Shown here one piece after another: positions 41,401 to 51,837 of a DNA stretch of 64,000 bases (positions within the stretch are counted from its first letter, which is position 1; each line of letters opens with the position of its first letter). The DNA lies in assembly GCA_934045905.1 (NCBI GenBank), contig OW203761.1, positions 36,506,964 to 36,570,963 of the forward strand, read 5' to 3'. The position numbers were made by a program, and so were the translations under genes. The notes below the pieces were generated by a model that worked only from the letters and a program-made list of their open reading frames with translations, was not told where the DNA came from and made no database searches. Source of the DNA: Leuctra nigra (taxonomy: Eukaryota; Arthropoda; Insecta; Plecoptera; Leuctridae).

Positions 41401-41947
41401 TTTCGTAGAATTGTACTGCCACTTTCAAATAACGTGTCATTCTGTATTAAATGTGTTATAGTAATTGTTTTTGCAGCATACATTTTCTATTGAATGCATA
41501 CATTAAACAGTCAGGAGTAATAAACAACAATATAATCATAACAATAACATATTACATATAAAAATATAATCAGTGGAAGTAGAAATAAGGGTCCTTTTGA
41601 ATTCTTGTAGGAGTACCGTGAATTCCTCAAAAGATGTTAAACAGTTACTTTGTTAATAAGAGTATATAGCCCAAATACATTATTTGCTTTGTATTTTCTG
41701 ATTCCAGACTTATCACACAAAAATAAAAATAAAAGTGAAAATAATAATTTCAATAAATATACCGGTTCAGCCGATATATCGGTTTTCGAACTTCATTAAT
41801 TTTATATTATACCTGCTCTTAACTATTCTACTCTATCTCGTATTATTTTTCTATGTGATCCTTGCATAGAATTTCATGCAAACTGGTCAAATGAATATTG
41901 ATTGATAAATAATTTCTCGCTGCACCATTGTCAAAATAAGCGTGAAT
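32444..41947. other. No gene seen; long spacer
   Basis: No supported exon in 9.5 kb. Two CACGTG E-boxes sit 14 bp apart near 33003-33022. A small CpG-rich patch lies at 39230-39320. A block near 38941 (AACTGCATTGGAAAGACAT) is the reverse complement of part of the repeat near 10155, so it belongs to the same dispersed family. Remaining open frames have no recognisable content. Confidence 0.4.
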
Positions 41948-41960
41948 ATGAGTGGAGATT

Positions 41961-42391
41961 AATAAATACCAACTGCAATGTGAAAAGATTTTCCTCGAGT
42001 GGGACTCGACTCGAGGAAAATCTTTTCACATTGCAGTTGGTATTTATTAACATTCACCTAACTGAGGGATTCAGTAAAAATCATATTTCATACATATGCG
42101 CACTCATCTGCTTATGAGAATACCAAGTCGAATGAAGTTAGTCAGTTGTCAAACGTGGATGAAATTCACGGTCTTCTGACCCTATCTTCAAAATCGGTAA
42201 GTTGCTAACGCAGCTTATATTGGAACACAGCCTCTGCACTGTGAACTGCCTCGATAGCTCAGCTGGTAAAGCATCTGACTGGATATCGGAAGGTCGTGGG
42301 TTCGAGTCCCACTCGAGGAAAATCTTTTCACATTGCAGTTGGTATTTATTAACATTCACCTAACTGAGGGATTCAGTAAAAATCATATTTC
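41961..42391 (+). mobile_element. Composite tRNA-derived SINE with head-to-head palindrome and 13-bp target duplication
   Basis: ATGAGTGGAGATT occurs on both sides (41948-41960 and 42392-42404), so the 431-bp block inserted as one unit. Inside are an inverted SINE-tail piece (41961-42000), then the same tail in direct orientation (42009-42091), then about 155 bp of other sequence, then a tRNA-like head and a second direct tail. The two direct tails (42009-42091 and 42311-42393) are identical over 83 bp, so the event looks young. The inverted and direct arms make a palindrome of about 42-bp arms. Chance translation of the antisense strand reads WDSNPRPSD, which I recall as commonly seen in translations of insect SINEs. 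Confidence 0.8.
42248..42318 (+). repeat. tRNA-like SINE head (pol III boxes A and B)
   Basis: It has box A TAGCTCAGCTGG and box B GGTTCGAGTCC. The acceptor-like ends CCTCGA/TCGAGG pair, the anticodon-like stem TCTGA/TCGGA pairs, and the T stem GTGGG/CCCAC is perfect. The loop would give a GGA (Ser-like) anticodon, but the long variable arm of a real tRNA-Ser is missing and a SINE body follows directly. It is therefore a tRNA-derived promoter rather than a working tRNA gene. Confidence 0.7.
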
Positions 42392-42445
42392 ATGAGTGGA
42401 GATTTTAATCTATTCTGAGTTTAGAAAGTGAATTTCATAAAATGA

Positions 42446-42773
42446 AAACAGACAAAGGTGTTCCAATATAGAAGGGAGCTGTTTTATGGGATGGGAATTC
42501 TTTGTTATTATTTTCCTTGTGTCTGTGCGCTGGTATACATTGATTACAGGGATGCTCTGCGCTCCACTATATGTTCCCAGCTTCATTATACCTGTCTCGG
42601 CCCAATGGATTCTTCATAATTAAAAAACGAAACAAAAGACAGAAACAAACGCACTGACGACAACACGCACAGAAATCATTACTTTCCTTCCATCACAGAT
42701 TTTAGGCATGACTGAATAAATTCCCGTTCTACCTACATTTCGATAATAATCCCAGCTGAAGTCTTTTGTCGAA
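42446..42773 (+). promoter_or_regulatory. Upstream/5' UTR block of dsRBD gene copy 1, conserved with copy 2
   Basis: This block shares ordered matches with 51838-52327: GGGAGCTGTTTTA-type, CGGCCCAATGGATTC, AACAAACGCACTGAC, ACACGCACAGAAATC and TACTTTCCTT. It ends at the ATG at 42774. As the only non-coding stretch upstream of exon 1 kept in both copies, it probably holds the core promoter and 5' leader. I cannot assign a start site. Confidence 0.5.
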
Positions 42774-45700
42774 ATGGAGAAACCTCGCAATACTGAAACC
42801 ATCCAAGTAAGAAAACGATAGGAATATTTAAAACCAACTCCATTCCAATCATTTTTGGATCGAACATGACAGGGAGACTTCTATGAAGGAGCAGCATTTT
42901 GGTTCTCAAGTTCACACTGCCTAGTATTTAATTAACAACTGTATACAGGACCGCAAAAGCTTTTTATTAGCTCGAGAAAATTAACTACAATTTAAAAGTT
43001 ACATGGTCTAGAAGCCTACCTTATCTACCTACCTATTCCTATGAATATGATTTATACCTACCATATTTGATTATGAAACTCAAGGCGGTTTTATTTTTCT
43101 CATCAAAATTCAAAGAGCTAAATCGTTTTGTAAGTACCTATGGTATTTTTAATAGGGGAGGTAGTAGTAGCTACCTACCTAACCTACCAACAGGACATAA
43201 TAGCACATTAGTACCTAACGATAACTGTTAAATTCTGTAACGGTTCACAGCTGCAATCTTAGATCTCCACAAAAAGCCAAATACAAATGTCCTCCGATTT
43301 GCCCTCCCTATAAAGTGAATAATTCGGTGAAACTGTTGCCTGCATTGCTTTCAGGGAACTACTGACGCCGCCAGCGCCGCGACCAAAACATCAACCAAGG
43401 ACAACATCGTCGAGTTTCACGGCCAGCTCGGAAACATCATTGGCATGCTCGAGGATGTTCGACCCGACGCACGTAAGTTGAACTTTCAATCAGACAGATT
43501 TATATCAAGTCATTCTTCAGGTCAACTTTCTAAAGCCTTATATTCTCAAGACATAAGTAACGTAAAGGTCAGTACTAAAGTCTTAAGCATGTTATACTTA
43601 CGTCTGTAGTGGACGTAGTGCACCTATAGTTACACCACCTACCTCCTTAAACCTACTTACCCAATAAGATCGTAAATTGCAATCTACTAATGCAAACTAT
43701 AAATTTAGTAGGTATAATCCATAATTTCACTCACACGTAGTTATTAGTATGTATCTCTTTCTAACTTCATACTTCCAAATAACAAAGTCTAAACGACTGA
43801 TTTGCTACTCCAAAAATACGATAATCTTGAGCAGTTTTAGTTAATAATAAGTATGACTTTTACTGGTCGTTTGGTCCATCGTGTGAAGATAGGCGCAGTA
43901 GGCATGTGGCCCGATATGACTCGAAACTAGCGACCAATCAACATTCCAACCAATCACTCCGAAATACACCCATAATGAAATAATGTATGACTGGTATGAC
44001 CCATCCGACCTTGAACTCAGCACCATCGTAGCACCAACATTTCGCGATATTAGGGGTGCATACCGTATTTGGATCAGGTCGCCCAGTTTCCCTATCCTTT
44101 TAACATTGTGACGTAATCACCTGGGCGTGACCTTGAGTCGAATTTAGTTGAATGAATGGAAATACAGGCATCCATGTTGAATCAGAAAGTCCGACCTCTT
44201 GAGCTTGAGCATTATGGGTACTGGTTTGAGCTCGTTTGTTGACGCCGCAAGTTTGATTTAACCCGTAAATCCTATGGTGACGTCAACGCCCAACTCGTTC
44301 CTATAATGGACCGCACCCTAGGTAAGGGTCCAGGGCATATCTGTGTCTGCCATTACCCAAACTTTAGTGAACCGAGACCAACGACCAGTGAACCAACGAA
44401 ACTCGTTCGTTGCAGGAACTCAATTTAATAAAAGCATTATTTAATAGTTTAATAGAAGTTTCGTTCTTTCACGTCTTCAATCAAGAAATTATAAAACGAG
44501 GTTGGTAAGTGATTGGATGCGCCGGCTGCATGATGATTAGCGTTGAGGGATGCACAGTTAAATAGAAAATTGCCAATTACTAGCAATGAGATGAGAGATT
44601 GCAAGTTAATTGGAAAGATTCATCCCCTAGAGCAGAACAATAATATCATCTCTAATTACCGTTCTGTTAGCGACGACCTTTCGAGTGGAGAGCGGATGAT
44701 ACTGTTGGCAGTGATGTTTTATTTTATTTGCGGTGTTCAACGTAGCACTGTTCTCCAACTGATATTGACGGATAAATGAAAATGAATACGATGATGATTG
44801 GAAGAGGATGATGAATTAGGTTGGGAAGGACCTAATGTGATGAGACGAGAAGGTCGTGGCCTATTAGTAGGGATAACAACAGTAACAGTACACCCACAGT
44901 ACAACAGTAGGGACCCAACAGTAATGTCACTCCACTGAGGAAATCAGAAAGAGCAGTAGGTATTTTTGTACACATAGATGTGTAATCTTGAGTTCAAGTT
45001 GAGCTAGCGTAGCGAACGTCACCACGGTACACTTATGGCACATTCTGTTTATTCTTCTTTTTCCTTTTATGGTTTTTGTCTGAAATGCCCAGGCCACACC
45101 GTTCAAATAATAGATCGGACATTTTTCACACCCATACTACTGCTATAAGCGGTCTCGTGTATAGTTTTTGGACACTATTCGGTGATGGGTTATTAATTCA
45201 AACTGGAAACGTTTGACCGACAATTGACAAACTTCAAATTTACATGGTCACAGGACCAGCATTTTAAGAGTATTTGACAATTAATTGCATGCCAATCCGT
45301 CGTTAACGTCATAGTAAATGACATTTTAATGACATTTTATGCTTGATTTGAAATATTTGTAAAATTTATTCAAACATTCAAACATTATCAGCGGTTCTTT
45401 GTCGTATGTTTCCTTCTTCTTCCTAGTTTTTCCAAGGTCTATTATGGATCAGCAGATTGCACACGCGTTGATACGCATGCATTACGAAGACTTTAATCAA
45501 CGCGTTTCCCAAGTTAAGATATTATTTTAAATTCATAAGAATGTTTCCTGTTACAAACTTTACAGAGACACCGTATCATTTCGACAACGCGGTCAAGTAC
45601 TTGTTACTGGCTCGAGATGAGCTGACGTCTTCTCTGGAGGACTGGATCATCGAGGAGAAGAAGAAGCTGGAGAAGGTGGAAGAATGCGTGTCGCAAGTGC

Positions 45701-48700
45701 GAGCGGTGATCTCCACGCAGATCGACAGGTTCGGCGGCATACAGGCGCCCGGGACCGACGCCGCACCCGGAGTCGACATCTATCGGAGTCAGAGCAAAGT
45801 GAGAGAGGGTAAGTTGCGCTGGCTCATTCGACAGAGTAGTCTGCAGCTAGAATGAAGGTAAACATTGAGAGAATAAGTTACGCACTTATTGTTTAGATTG
45901 TTACAAATTCAAGTCGTCATTTCGTCTAAGTGACAAAAGCAACTCGGATCGGGATTGGCATAAATTATAACACGTCAACAAACAGTAGAGGGCCGGTTTT
46001 AAATACTTCGTTAAAACATTAAAGGATTAATACCATTGGTTGTTGGCCTGTCAATATATATTGATTAGGACTATATAGTCCTAATCAACTGTTTAAAATT
46101 TAGCAGAGCATTGAACAACTTGGTCTAAAGCCTGATTTACACTGTTCAAGTTTACTTTCAAGTCCTTGAATTCAACCCTTGAATTCAACCGCTTGAATAG
46201 TCTAAACGGATAACTTGAAGCGTTCAACCCTTGAATTCAAGACTTGAAGCCATTTAGAACATGTCCTATTTTCCTTGAAGACTTGAAAGACTTGAACGAC
46301 TTGAACCAATCAGAACCCACGCCACAACTCTGGCTCCGCCCCTCTCTCCAGTATCTTTCAAGATTTTCCCGCCAATTCCAGATTTTAACATATTCTAGCA
46401 AATATTAATTAGTTAGTAGTTACCGATATGTCATAATCACGAGAGACAACTGTTTCATTAAATACACAATATGTGTCTATGTGGCATCCAAAATCTAGCA
46501 CAATATTAATAACATGTTCTTTGCAAGAAGTTACTATTTTAGGTTATGTTACGACTTGAAGCTTGAACAGTGTAAATGCCCATTCAAGTGGTTGAATTCA
46601 AGGGTTGCGTTCAAGGGCTTGAATTCAAGGACTTGAAAGCAAACTTGAACAGTGTAAATGAGGCTTAAGTAAAGTATACAAGCAAGCCTCAAAATGTATG
46701 GGATGCCTTCAAGCCATCTTCCGAGTTATAATAGGGAGTCAATCAATGCCAAAATCACTGGGGAGCACGGTGCTGGGGAGTAATGTATTCAATACTTTCA
46801 ATTCTTTCGAATAGTATATTTTGCTCGTCTTCAATATTACACATTTTATTTCAGATTGCACGGCAGACGATTTAAGATTTAAAAGAAGGTTTCCTTAAAT
46901 GTAAAACCCAAAGCTCTAACTTCGCTCGGAGTCATTTTATTCTTGTTTTGCAGATTTTGCAAGAAAAGAATCGACACAGATTTTGATGAAAAAGAGAAAT
47001 AGAAAGCTAACAGAATTACACACACCGGGCTCCTACGCTTGTCCCTCACCCGTCCCCGAGAAAAAGAACCGTTTACCCAAGCTCAGTGAAGATTCTTCGT
47101 CGCATTTCATCAGCGACAACGAAGATGCTCCTGTCAAACAAGCTCCTGTCTTCCTGAGCAACATCAGCGTCCGCAGAGGATCGGAGCAAGACAGGTTCTA
47201 CTCCGGATCAAACACGTCATACGGCAGACTCAGCATGTCGCCGTCGTTCTTCAAGAGTCCGAATCACACGACCTCCTCGACGACGTCCAGATTCTCGCAC
47301 GTGCCGTCGAGAGAGTTCGACCTCCACTTCACCGACACCGAGGACTCGACGACGGAGGACGAGACGGCGGAGGCGACGCGTCGCGACGGCAGTCGACGCA
47401 AGGAGAGCGATGATGTCGTTGAGGAGCGCGATGAGCTTGAAGCTATGTCGGACACGGACTCGCAGTTCAGCGATTCCACGGAGGTTTGTGAGGGAATGAG
47501 GAGGCATTCTAGTTATTGGTACCTACTTTTAAATATCATAAGGACGTCGAGAATCGTTCATGATGGTCACTTCTCGATATTATCGGAAGTAGAACGGGAA
47601 ATTCATATAAAGACCATCAACATTAAAAAATAATAGAGTCTTTGACTATGAAATCAGAGTTATTCCGTAAACTTCAGAGAAATTAGCAATCTCGTCCAAA
47701 CAATAGCAAGTATTACTGAACAATTATACAACTTATAATACAACTCCATTATGTGAGTATTTGGATGTTGTTATAGTTGTTTAAACCCAGTACACATGAC
47801 GCATTGACGTGGATTTAAGCTAGGGATAAGTAATATAAATTTTTCGAGGACACACCTGGACCCCTATTCCTGAAAAAAGTAAGAGTGAGTATGAGAAAAA
47901 TATAGTGAGAAAATTATTATCAACCAATAAGAATCCTGCAGGCTTAGATTCTATTGGCTGATACTGATTTTCTCACTATTTTTTTCTCATACTCATTCTC
48001 ACTTTTTTCAGGAATAAGCCGCTGCACCCTTTGTATGCGTGTGTTGCAACATTATAGAGATGGGTTCTAAAATCTAAGGTTGCATACAATGTTCGAGGTG
48101 GATGCGTCGTTCGTGTGTACTGGTGTGTACTTGTATGAAAATTAAATAAAATGTACATTACAGTGAAGTTTGTAGCTCATTAGAAAGTTTTCAATTTCAC
48201 TAATATATTCGGAAAATTGTTTTAAAACAAAAATATCAAATTATCCAGTTAACCAAAATAATCAAAAATGAAAAGAGCTGTGTCATTGCCCAAGTTGCAA
48301 CTACGATTGATGTCCTGCAGTCGAGCACGAGCAACCCGACCATCTACTCTCGCCTGCGCCGTTGGACGCCGACGTCGACGCTGAACGCCCTGCTGCAGAA
48401 GGCGGGCTTGAAGCCGGCGTACGAGATGGTGCGCCGCGTCAAGGGCGAAGGTCCGCGCGTTCACTCGGCGGCGTACACCTACCGCTGTTGCGTTGGGGAC
48501 CTCGTCGGTGAGTCGGTGGCGGCGGGCGACGTCGTCGGCGCCAAGAAGCAGGCGATAGTGCCCGAGAGAACCGAGAACTTTTGCTCGTTGCTCGTGAGAC
48601 TTCTGCGAGCGTTGATCGGCCAAGATTCGTTCAAAGAGATCTTCGCTAAATTGGTGTCATATCCAACGAAACTCTGGACGGGCAGAAACAAACTCATGAT

Positions 48701-50601
48701 CTAATAAAGTCTGAAAGTAACAAAAAACTTCTGAAGGGCCGCGTGACCAACTGCTGATTACAAACAGGTTGGCCAACTGCTGATCTCAATTTTAATTCTT
48801 GCCATGTTTTATGTGCTATTCTGTATTAAATGCAAACATAGAAACTATGTACTAATCAGCAGTTGACCACACCGATCCTGAGCTATTATTTACTTACGTT
48901 TAAAATATGGGAGACATTTCCTGATGTCTGAGTGTAATCAGCAGTTGGCACTGTGGGTTCTCAGAATCATTGTTCGACATGCTGAATGATCTAATGATAT
49001 TGAACAGTGGAAGCCGAGGGACGCAGTCGCACTGTTGCCAAGATCCGCGCAGGGCTGAGTATGATCCGAATCATTGCTGAGAAGCAGATGGCTGGCACTC
49101 TTCCGTCCAACATCGTGCCCTTCACTGACGAGGAGTAAGTTCGGGTTCCGCTTTAGTCGTCTTAAGTCGTTCCACGACGCACTGATTTAAGAAAAATAAA
49201 GAGACATTGATGTAGCATAGCTTTCTATTAAATAGAAATTGAAAACATTAAAACTAAGAATCAAACCTTTTCTAAATTAAACCCGTATTTGACTTCATAA
49301 AGATTCAGATAATTAGTGACTTTATCGACTATGAATAAGTTAAAAGTTCCTGAAAAACTTAATTTACTGCTTTTCATTAACGACCGACAACTAATTATTT
49401 TATATCGAATAATTTTCATTGACAATTATCTTGGAAACTGATGTTGATGTCAGACGTTGTTTGTCAGAATGAAGGAGATCGTGCCGCTTATGAAATGGCG
49501 GGTACAGAGCAACTCCGTAAACAAACTGCGTCGAGAATGTTGCCGTCGAGAGATGAGGATGCCGATCTTCAAGAAGCTCTCGACCAAGGGGCCCAACGGC
49601 GAGCACATCGTCACCGTGCAGTGTACAGCGCTGGAGCTCACAGCTGTCGGTAAGCGATAGAGTCATTGTAGTCATGCCGATCTTCAAGAAGCTCTCGACC
49701 AAGGGGCCCAACCGCGAGCACATCGTCACCGTGCAGTGTACAGCGCTGGAGCTCACAGCTGTCGGTAAGCGATAGAGTCATTGTAGTCATGCCGATCTTC
49801 AAGAAGCTCTCGACCAAGGGGCCCAACGGCGAGCACATCGTCACCGTGCAGTGTACAGCGCTGGAGCTCACAGCTGTCGGTAAGCGATATGAGTCATTGT
49901 AGTCAGCGTCCACAGCCTGAAACACTTTGAGTATCAAACGCAATGGCTCTCAATGAAGATTCTTGAGGATCAATTTATTTTCTTATCGTTGAATATGACA
50001 GACCAAAAGTAATTTAAAGCTAAACCCTAGGTAAGTATAGCAAATATTATATAGATAATTAAAAAAAGATATTAATAAATGCCCACACTCTGCTGTTGCA
50101 AATCAATTATAGAAATCACTTGCTGTTTTCATTGAATCCTTGTTGTCATAAAAAGCCATATCCAAGACTTGGATTCCTGCATCAGTGTCGCTATAAATTG
50201 AATATAAAAACGAAAAATAATATAAATAACTCCTATTGTTCTAATAAGGAAATTAAAACACCAATATATGTTATATTCTCGTGGTTCTTCTTCCACCGTT
50301 ATCAGGCAGCTGAAGACCACGAGGTCTCCCCCCCCCCCTTCCACCAAACAATTACTCTGAAAGTGGACTAAATGTAGATTGTTTCAGGATTTCCGTGTAC
50401 TTGACGTCACCTACATTTAGTTTTTATGACTACGTGTGGACATTTAGTTTTTTAAGAGTATAAGTATCATGTATGTCTGTTTGGTCTGTTGAAGGTGTGG
50501 GTTCGAATAAGCGACGTGCGAGACGCCAAGCGGCCATGGAGCTCCTGCAGCAATGCAAGAAGAACAATCTCTACACCAAGAGCAGTTCCTGTATTCAATA
50601 A
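42774..50601 (+). CDS. Two-dsRBD protein, tandem copy 1 (8 exons, 508 aa)
   Basis: Exons: 42774-42806, 43355-43472, 45566-45808, 46954-47483, 48321-48507, 49008-49134, 49468-49649 and 50495-50601. All have GT-AG introns, and the phases join into one frame. Residues about 52-110 are helical and charged (KYLLLARDELTSSLEDWIIE). Residues 133-308 are a Ser/Pro- then Asp/Glu-rich linker. dsRBD1 is about 326-393 (LLQKAGLKPAYEMV, then VEAEGRSRTVAK after the intron). dsRBD2 is about 428-492 (NSVNKL, STKGPNGEHIVTVQC, LTAVGVGSNKRRARRQAA). dsRBDs bind A-form RNA; in dsRBD2 the GP-x-(x)H loop and basic KRRARR helix are kept. In dsRBD1 the usual KKxAK is RTVAK. Paired dsRBDs suit a Dicer partner or antiviral/RNA-editing-type factor, but the N-terminal half is not one I recognise, so no gene name is given. 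Start chosen because exon 1 (MEKPRNTETIQ) is matched by copy 2. Confidence 0.85.
45809..45855 (+). CDS. Read-through tail after exon 3, copy 1 (candidate retained-intron isoform)
   Basis: If the 5' splice site after 45808 is not used, the frame continues as GKLRWLIRQSSLQLE and stops. The product would be a protein of about 146 aa with the helical N-terminus and no dsRBD. Copy 2 has the same-length tail with only Leu/Ile and Glu/Asp exchanges. No AATAAA lies close downstream, so this would rely on intron retention within a longer transcript. Confidence 0.45.
45989..46125. mobile_element. Diverged MITE related to 3488-3626, in intron 3 of copy 1
   Basis: It begins AGGGCCGGTTTTAA. It carries CCATTGGTTGTTG and the perfect 24-bp palindrome at 46063-46086 (GATTAGGACTA centred), which correspond in reverse order to the interior of the 3488 element. 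The right end is degraded, so the boundary there is approximate; it abuts the next element. Confidence 0.55.
46129..46665. mobile_element. Inverted-repeat element built from TTCAAG/CTTGAA motifs, TAA target duplication
   Basis: Ends AGCCTGATTTACACTGTTCA and (reverse complement of the right end) AGCCTCATTTACACTGTTCA pair over roughly 60 bp, with TAA on both sides (46126-46128, 46666-46668). Both subterminal regions are clusters of CTTGAA/TTCAAG, often as CTTGAATTCAAG, which resemble an array of sites for a DNA-binding transposase. It is 537 bp with no ORF. It lies in intron 3 of dsRBD copy 1 and has no counterpart in copy 2, so it inserted after the duplication or was lost from copy 2. Confidence 0.8.
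47875..48016. mobile_element. Palindromic MITE in intron 4 of copy 1
   Basis: The left arm TATTCCTGAAAAAAGTAAGA continues GTGAGTATGAGAAAAA. The right arm is its near-exact reverse complement, ending TTTTTTCAGGAATA. It is about 142 bp and non-coding, and is absent from the matching intron of copy 2. Confidence 0.8.
48508..48704 (+). CDS. Read-through C-terminal extension after exon 5, copy 1, with overlapping poly(A) signal
   Basis: Past the donor at 48508 the frame stays open for 65 codons (GESVAAGDVVGAKKQAIVPE... to RNKLMI). It ends at TAA 48702-48704, which overlaps AATAAA at 48703-48708. This looks like a composite terminal exon: if the intron is not spliced, the message can be cleaved there. 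The protein would keep the first half of dsRBD1 and replace its second half and all of dsRBD2. Copy 2 has a related open extension. GC-rich codon use continues from the exon into the extension. Confidence 0.5.
48748..48947. repeat. Inverted CAACTGCTGAT / ATCAGCAGTTG motifs in intron 5 of copy 1
   Basis: Two direct copies of CAACTGCTGAT (48748, 48774) are followed by two of the reverse complement (48855, 48937). In the transcript these can form alternative 11-bp stems. One related copy (CCAACTGCTGACTAC) remains in the matching intron of copy 2 near 55379. They may be a mobile-element remnant or an RNA structure. Confidence 0.6.
49559..49904 (+). repeat. 115-bp tandem triplication across the exon 7 donor of copy 1
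   Basis: Units start at 49559, 49674 and 49789 with ATGCCGATCTTCAAG. Each holds about 91 bp of dsRBD2 coding sequence, the junction CTGTCG/GTAAGCGATA and about 20 bp of intron. The copies differ at only a base or two, so it is recent. All three 5' splice sites are intact. Using the second or third would retain GTAAGCGATAG and stop translation within dsRBD2, so only the first yields the full protein. Confidence 0.9.
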
Positions 50602-50777
50602 CAAGTAGGTAACTTGACACTTTATAACGTGCACATTATGCAGAAGAGTTGGGACTAGCGGTTGAGGTAAATATTATCGACAGATGAGGCCGTTCCAATA
50701 ATTCCGGTCAAAAATAAGTGTACAAGAAGGTGCATGATATTCTTTGCATTCCGTATTTTTTTTATGAATATATTCCT

Positions 50778-50783
50778 AATAAA
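50778..50783 (+). promoter_or_regulatory. Candidate poly(A) signal of copy 1
   Basis: First AATAAA downstream of the stop codon at 50599-50601, about 177 bp away. Assigned by sequence and position only. Confidence 0.5.
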
Positions 50784-50955
50784 GAGAGCGTTGCGAGCCA
50801 TTGTAGATACTCTTACGGTACTTTCTCTGCTATTTGTTTACGTCACCCAAGTCATCAATCAATTAATTTGTCTAAAATTGTATGCGCACATACACTAATA
50901 CAATACAAGTCATTAACTGTCATCAAAGTCATTGACTGAAAACAGGATTGTTGTT

Positions 50956-51004
50956 TTGTGCCAGAGAGGCTCACATTCTACTGATTGTACTTTCAAAACA
51001 TTCA
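50956..51004. repeat. About 50-bp block shared with the LRR-gene intron
   Basis: TTTTGTGCCAGAGAGGCTCA continues CATTCTACTG and then diverges slightly (TTGTACTTTCAAAA). The same block is at about 63813-63865, and a shorter variant is at about 63729-63760. It may be a dispersed repeat, or local copying between the two loci. Confidence 0.6.
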
Positions 51005-51559
51005 ACGAGGAGCTGGGGGCCTATTCTCGAGTTTGTTGAAAATGTTCACCATGCGGAATGGCGCCACAGAACAAGGATTAAAAGCTAATTTAACACTGAA
51101 AAAACAAAGATTTAACTTGCTGGAAGCAAAGTCGAACATTTTCGCATGCGGTTTGGATTCGAGAGTAAGCACACGAATCGTGATTCTCAGATAATCAAAA
51201 TTGAAATGGAAGAAAACTTAAAAACTTGCAGAGTAACGTTTTCGAGTCTGTTTTAAGAACATGACATGGTGAACATTAACATGGTGTTTTTGCTATGCAA
51301 TCAAAAAATAATTCGTATTATCAGATAATACTTTACTTTTTGTGAACCTAGTCCCAGAGATGTCACAAGAAGTTTTGTTTTCCATGATACCAATGTAAAC
51401 AATCTACTTGCAGTTCTTGAGGAACGTATTATGAATATGAAAGAGCTGCCTTTCTTCTTCTAGATCCCCAAGGAGTCTGCAGTGGCCGCCATTATGCTGT
51501 CACGTGACCACAGAAGCAGAGTTGCAAGTTCAAATCGTCAGACAGCATCTTCCAGTTAA
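50985..51559 (+). CDS. Possible two-exon gene piece or alternative 3' exons between the dsRBD copies
   Basis: A frame 50985-51164 ends at GAGA/GTAAGC. A second frame starts after a strong acceptor (CTTTCTTCTTCTAG) at 51464 and reads IPKESAVAAIMLSRDHRSR to TAA at 51557-51559, with AATAAA at 51576-51581. The phases are compatible (0 to 0). I recognise no domain, the first frame overlaps a dispersed repeat, and copy 2 has no counterpart. It may be chance. Confidence 0.2.
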
Positions 51560-51837
51560 ATCCATCCTTCATTCGAATAAAACTCTTGAATGATTCTCAG
51601 TCTATTGATGTACTACTTCACTTCTAGTATTGATACCTATCTAAAACACTTATCGCAAGTACGGTATTTTGTAATCCGGTTATTACTATGACAATAACTT
51701 TGCGGGACCGGCCTTTTAGTAGGACAATGCTAGTCCAAACGAAAGTCAAAAGTGAATGGATATTAAATAAGGGACCAGTTTAGTGAGTTCACTCACAGTA
51801 GAATGTAAGTTAGTTTGGAACTAAACAAGTTTTTTTT

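Noticed and set aside
42248..42318. Functional tRNA-Ser gene
   Set aside because: It lacks the long variable arm and is followed directly by a SINE body inside a unit with target duplications.
47217..47507. Antisense frames rich in Arg/Leu or Ser opposite exon 4 of copy 1
   Set aside because: They are shadows of GC-rich, Asp/Ser-rich codons on the + strand.
47484..47633. Read-through of exon 4 in copy 1 as another isoform
   Set aside because: It is open for about 49 codons in copy 1, but copy 2 stops immediately after the donor, so there is no conservation to support it.
48249..48623. 124-codon antisense frame opposite exon 5 of copy 1
   Set aside because: It is a shadow of the GC-rich dsRBD1 coding sequence. 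The + strand frame has domain, splice and paralogue support.
51703..51790. Possible third member of the GGGCCGGT MITE family
   Set aside because: Only short partial matches (GGACCGGCC, GGGACCAG) without a convincing interior or target duplication.
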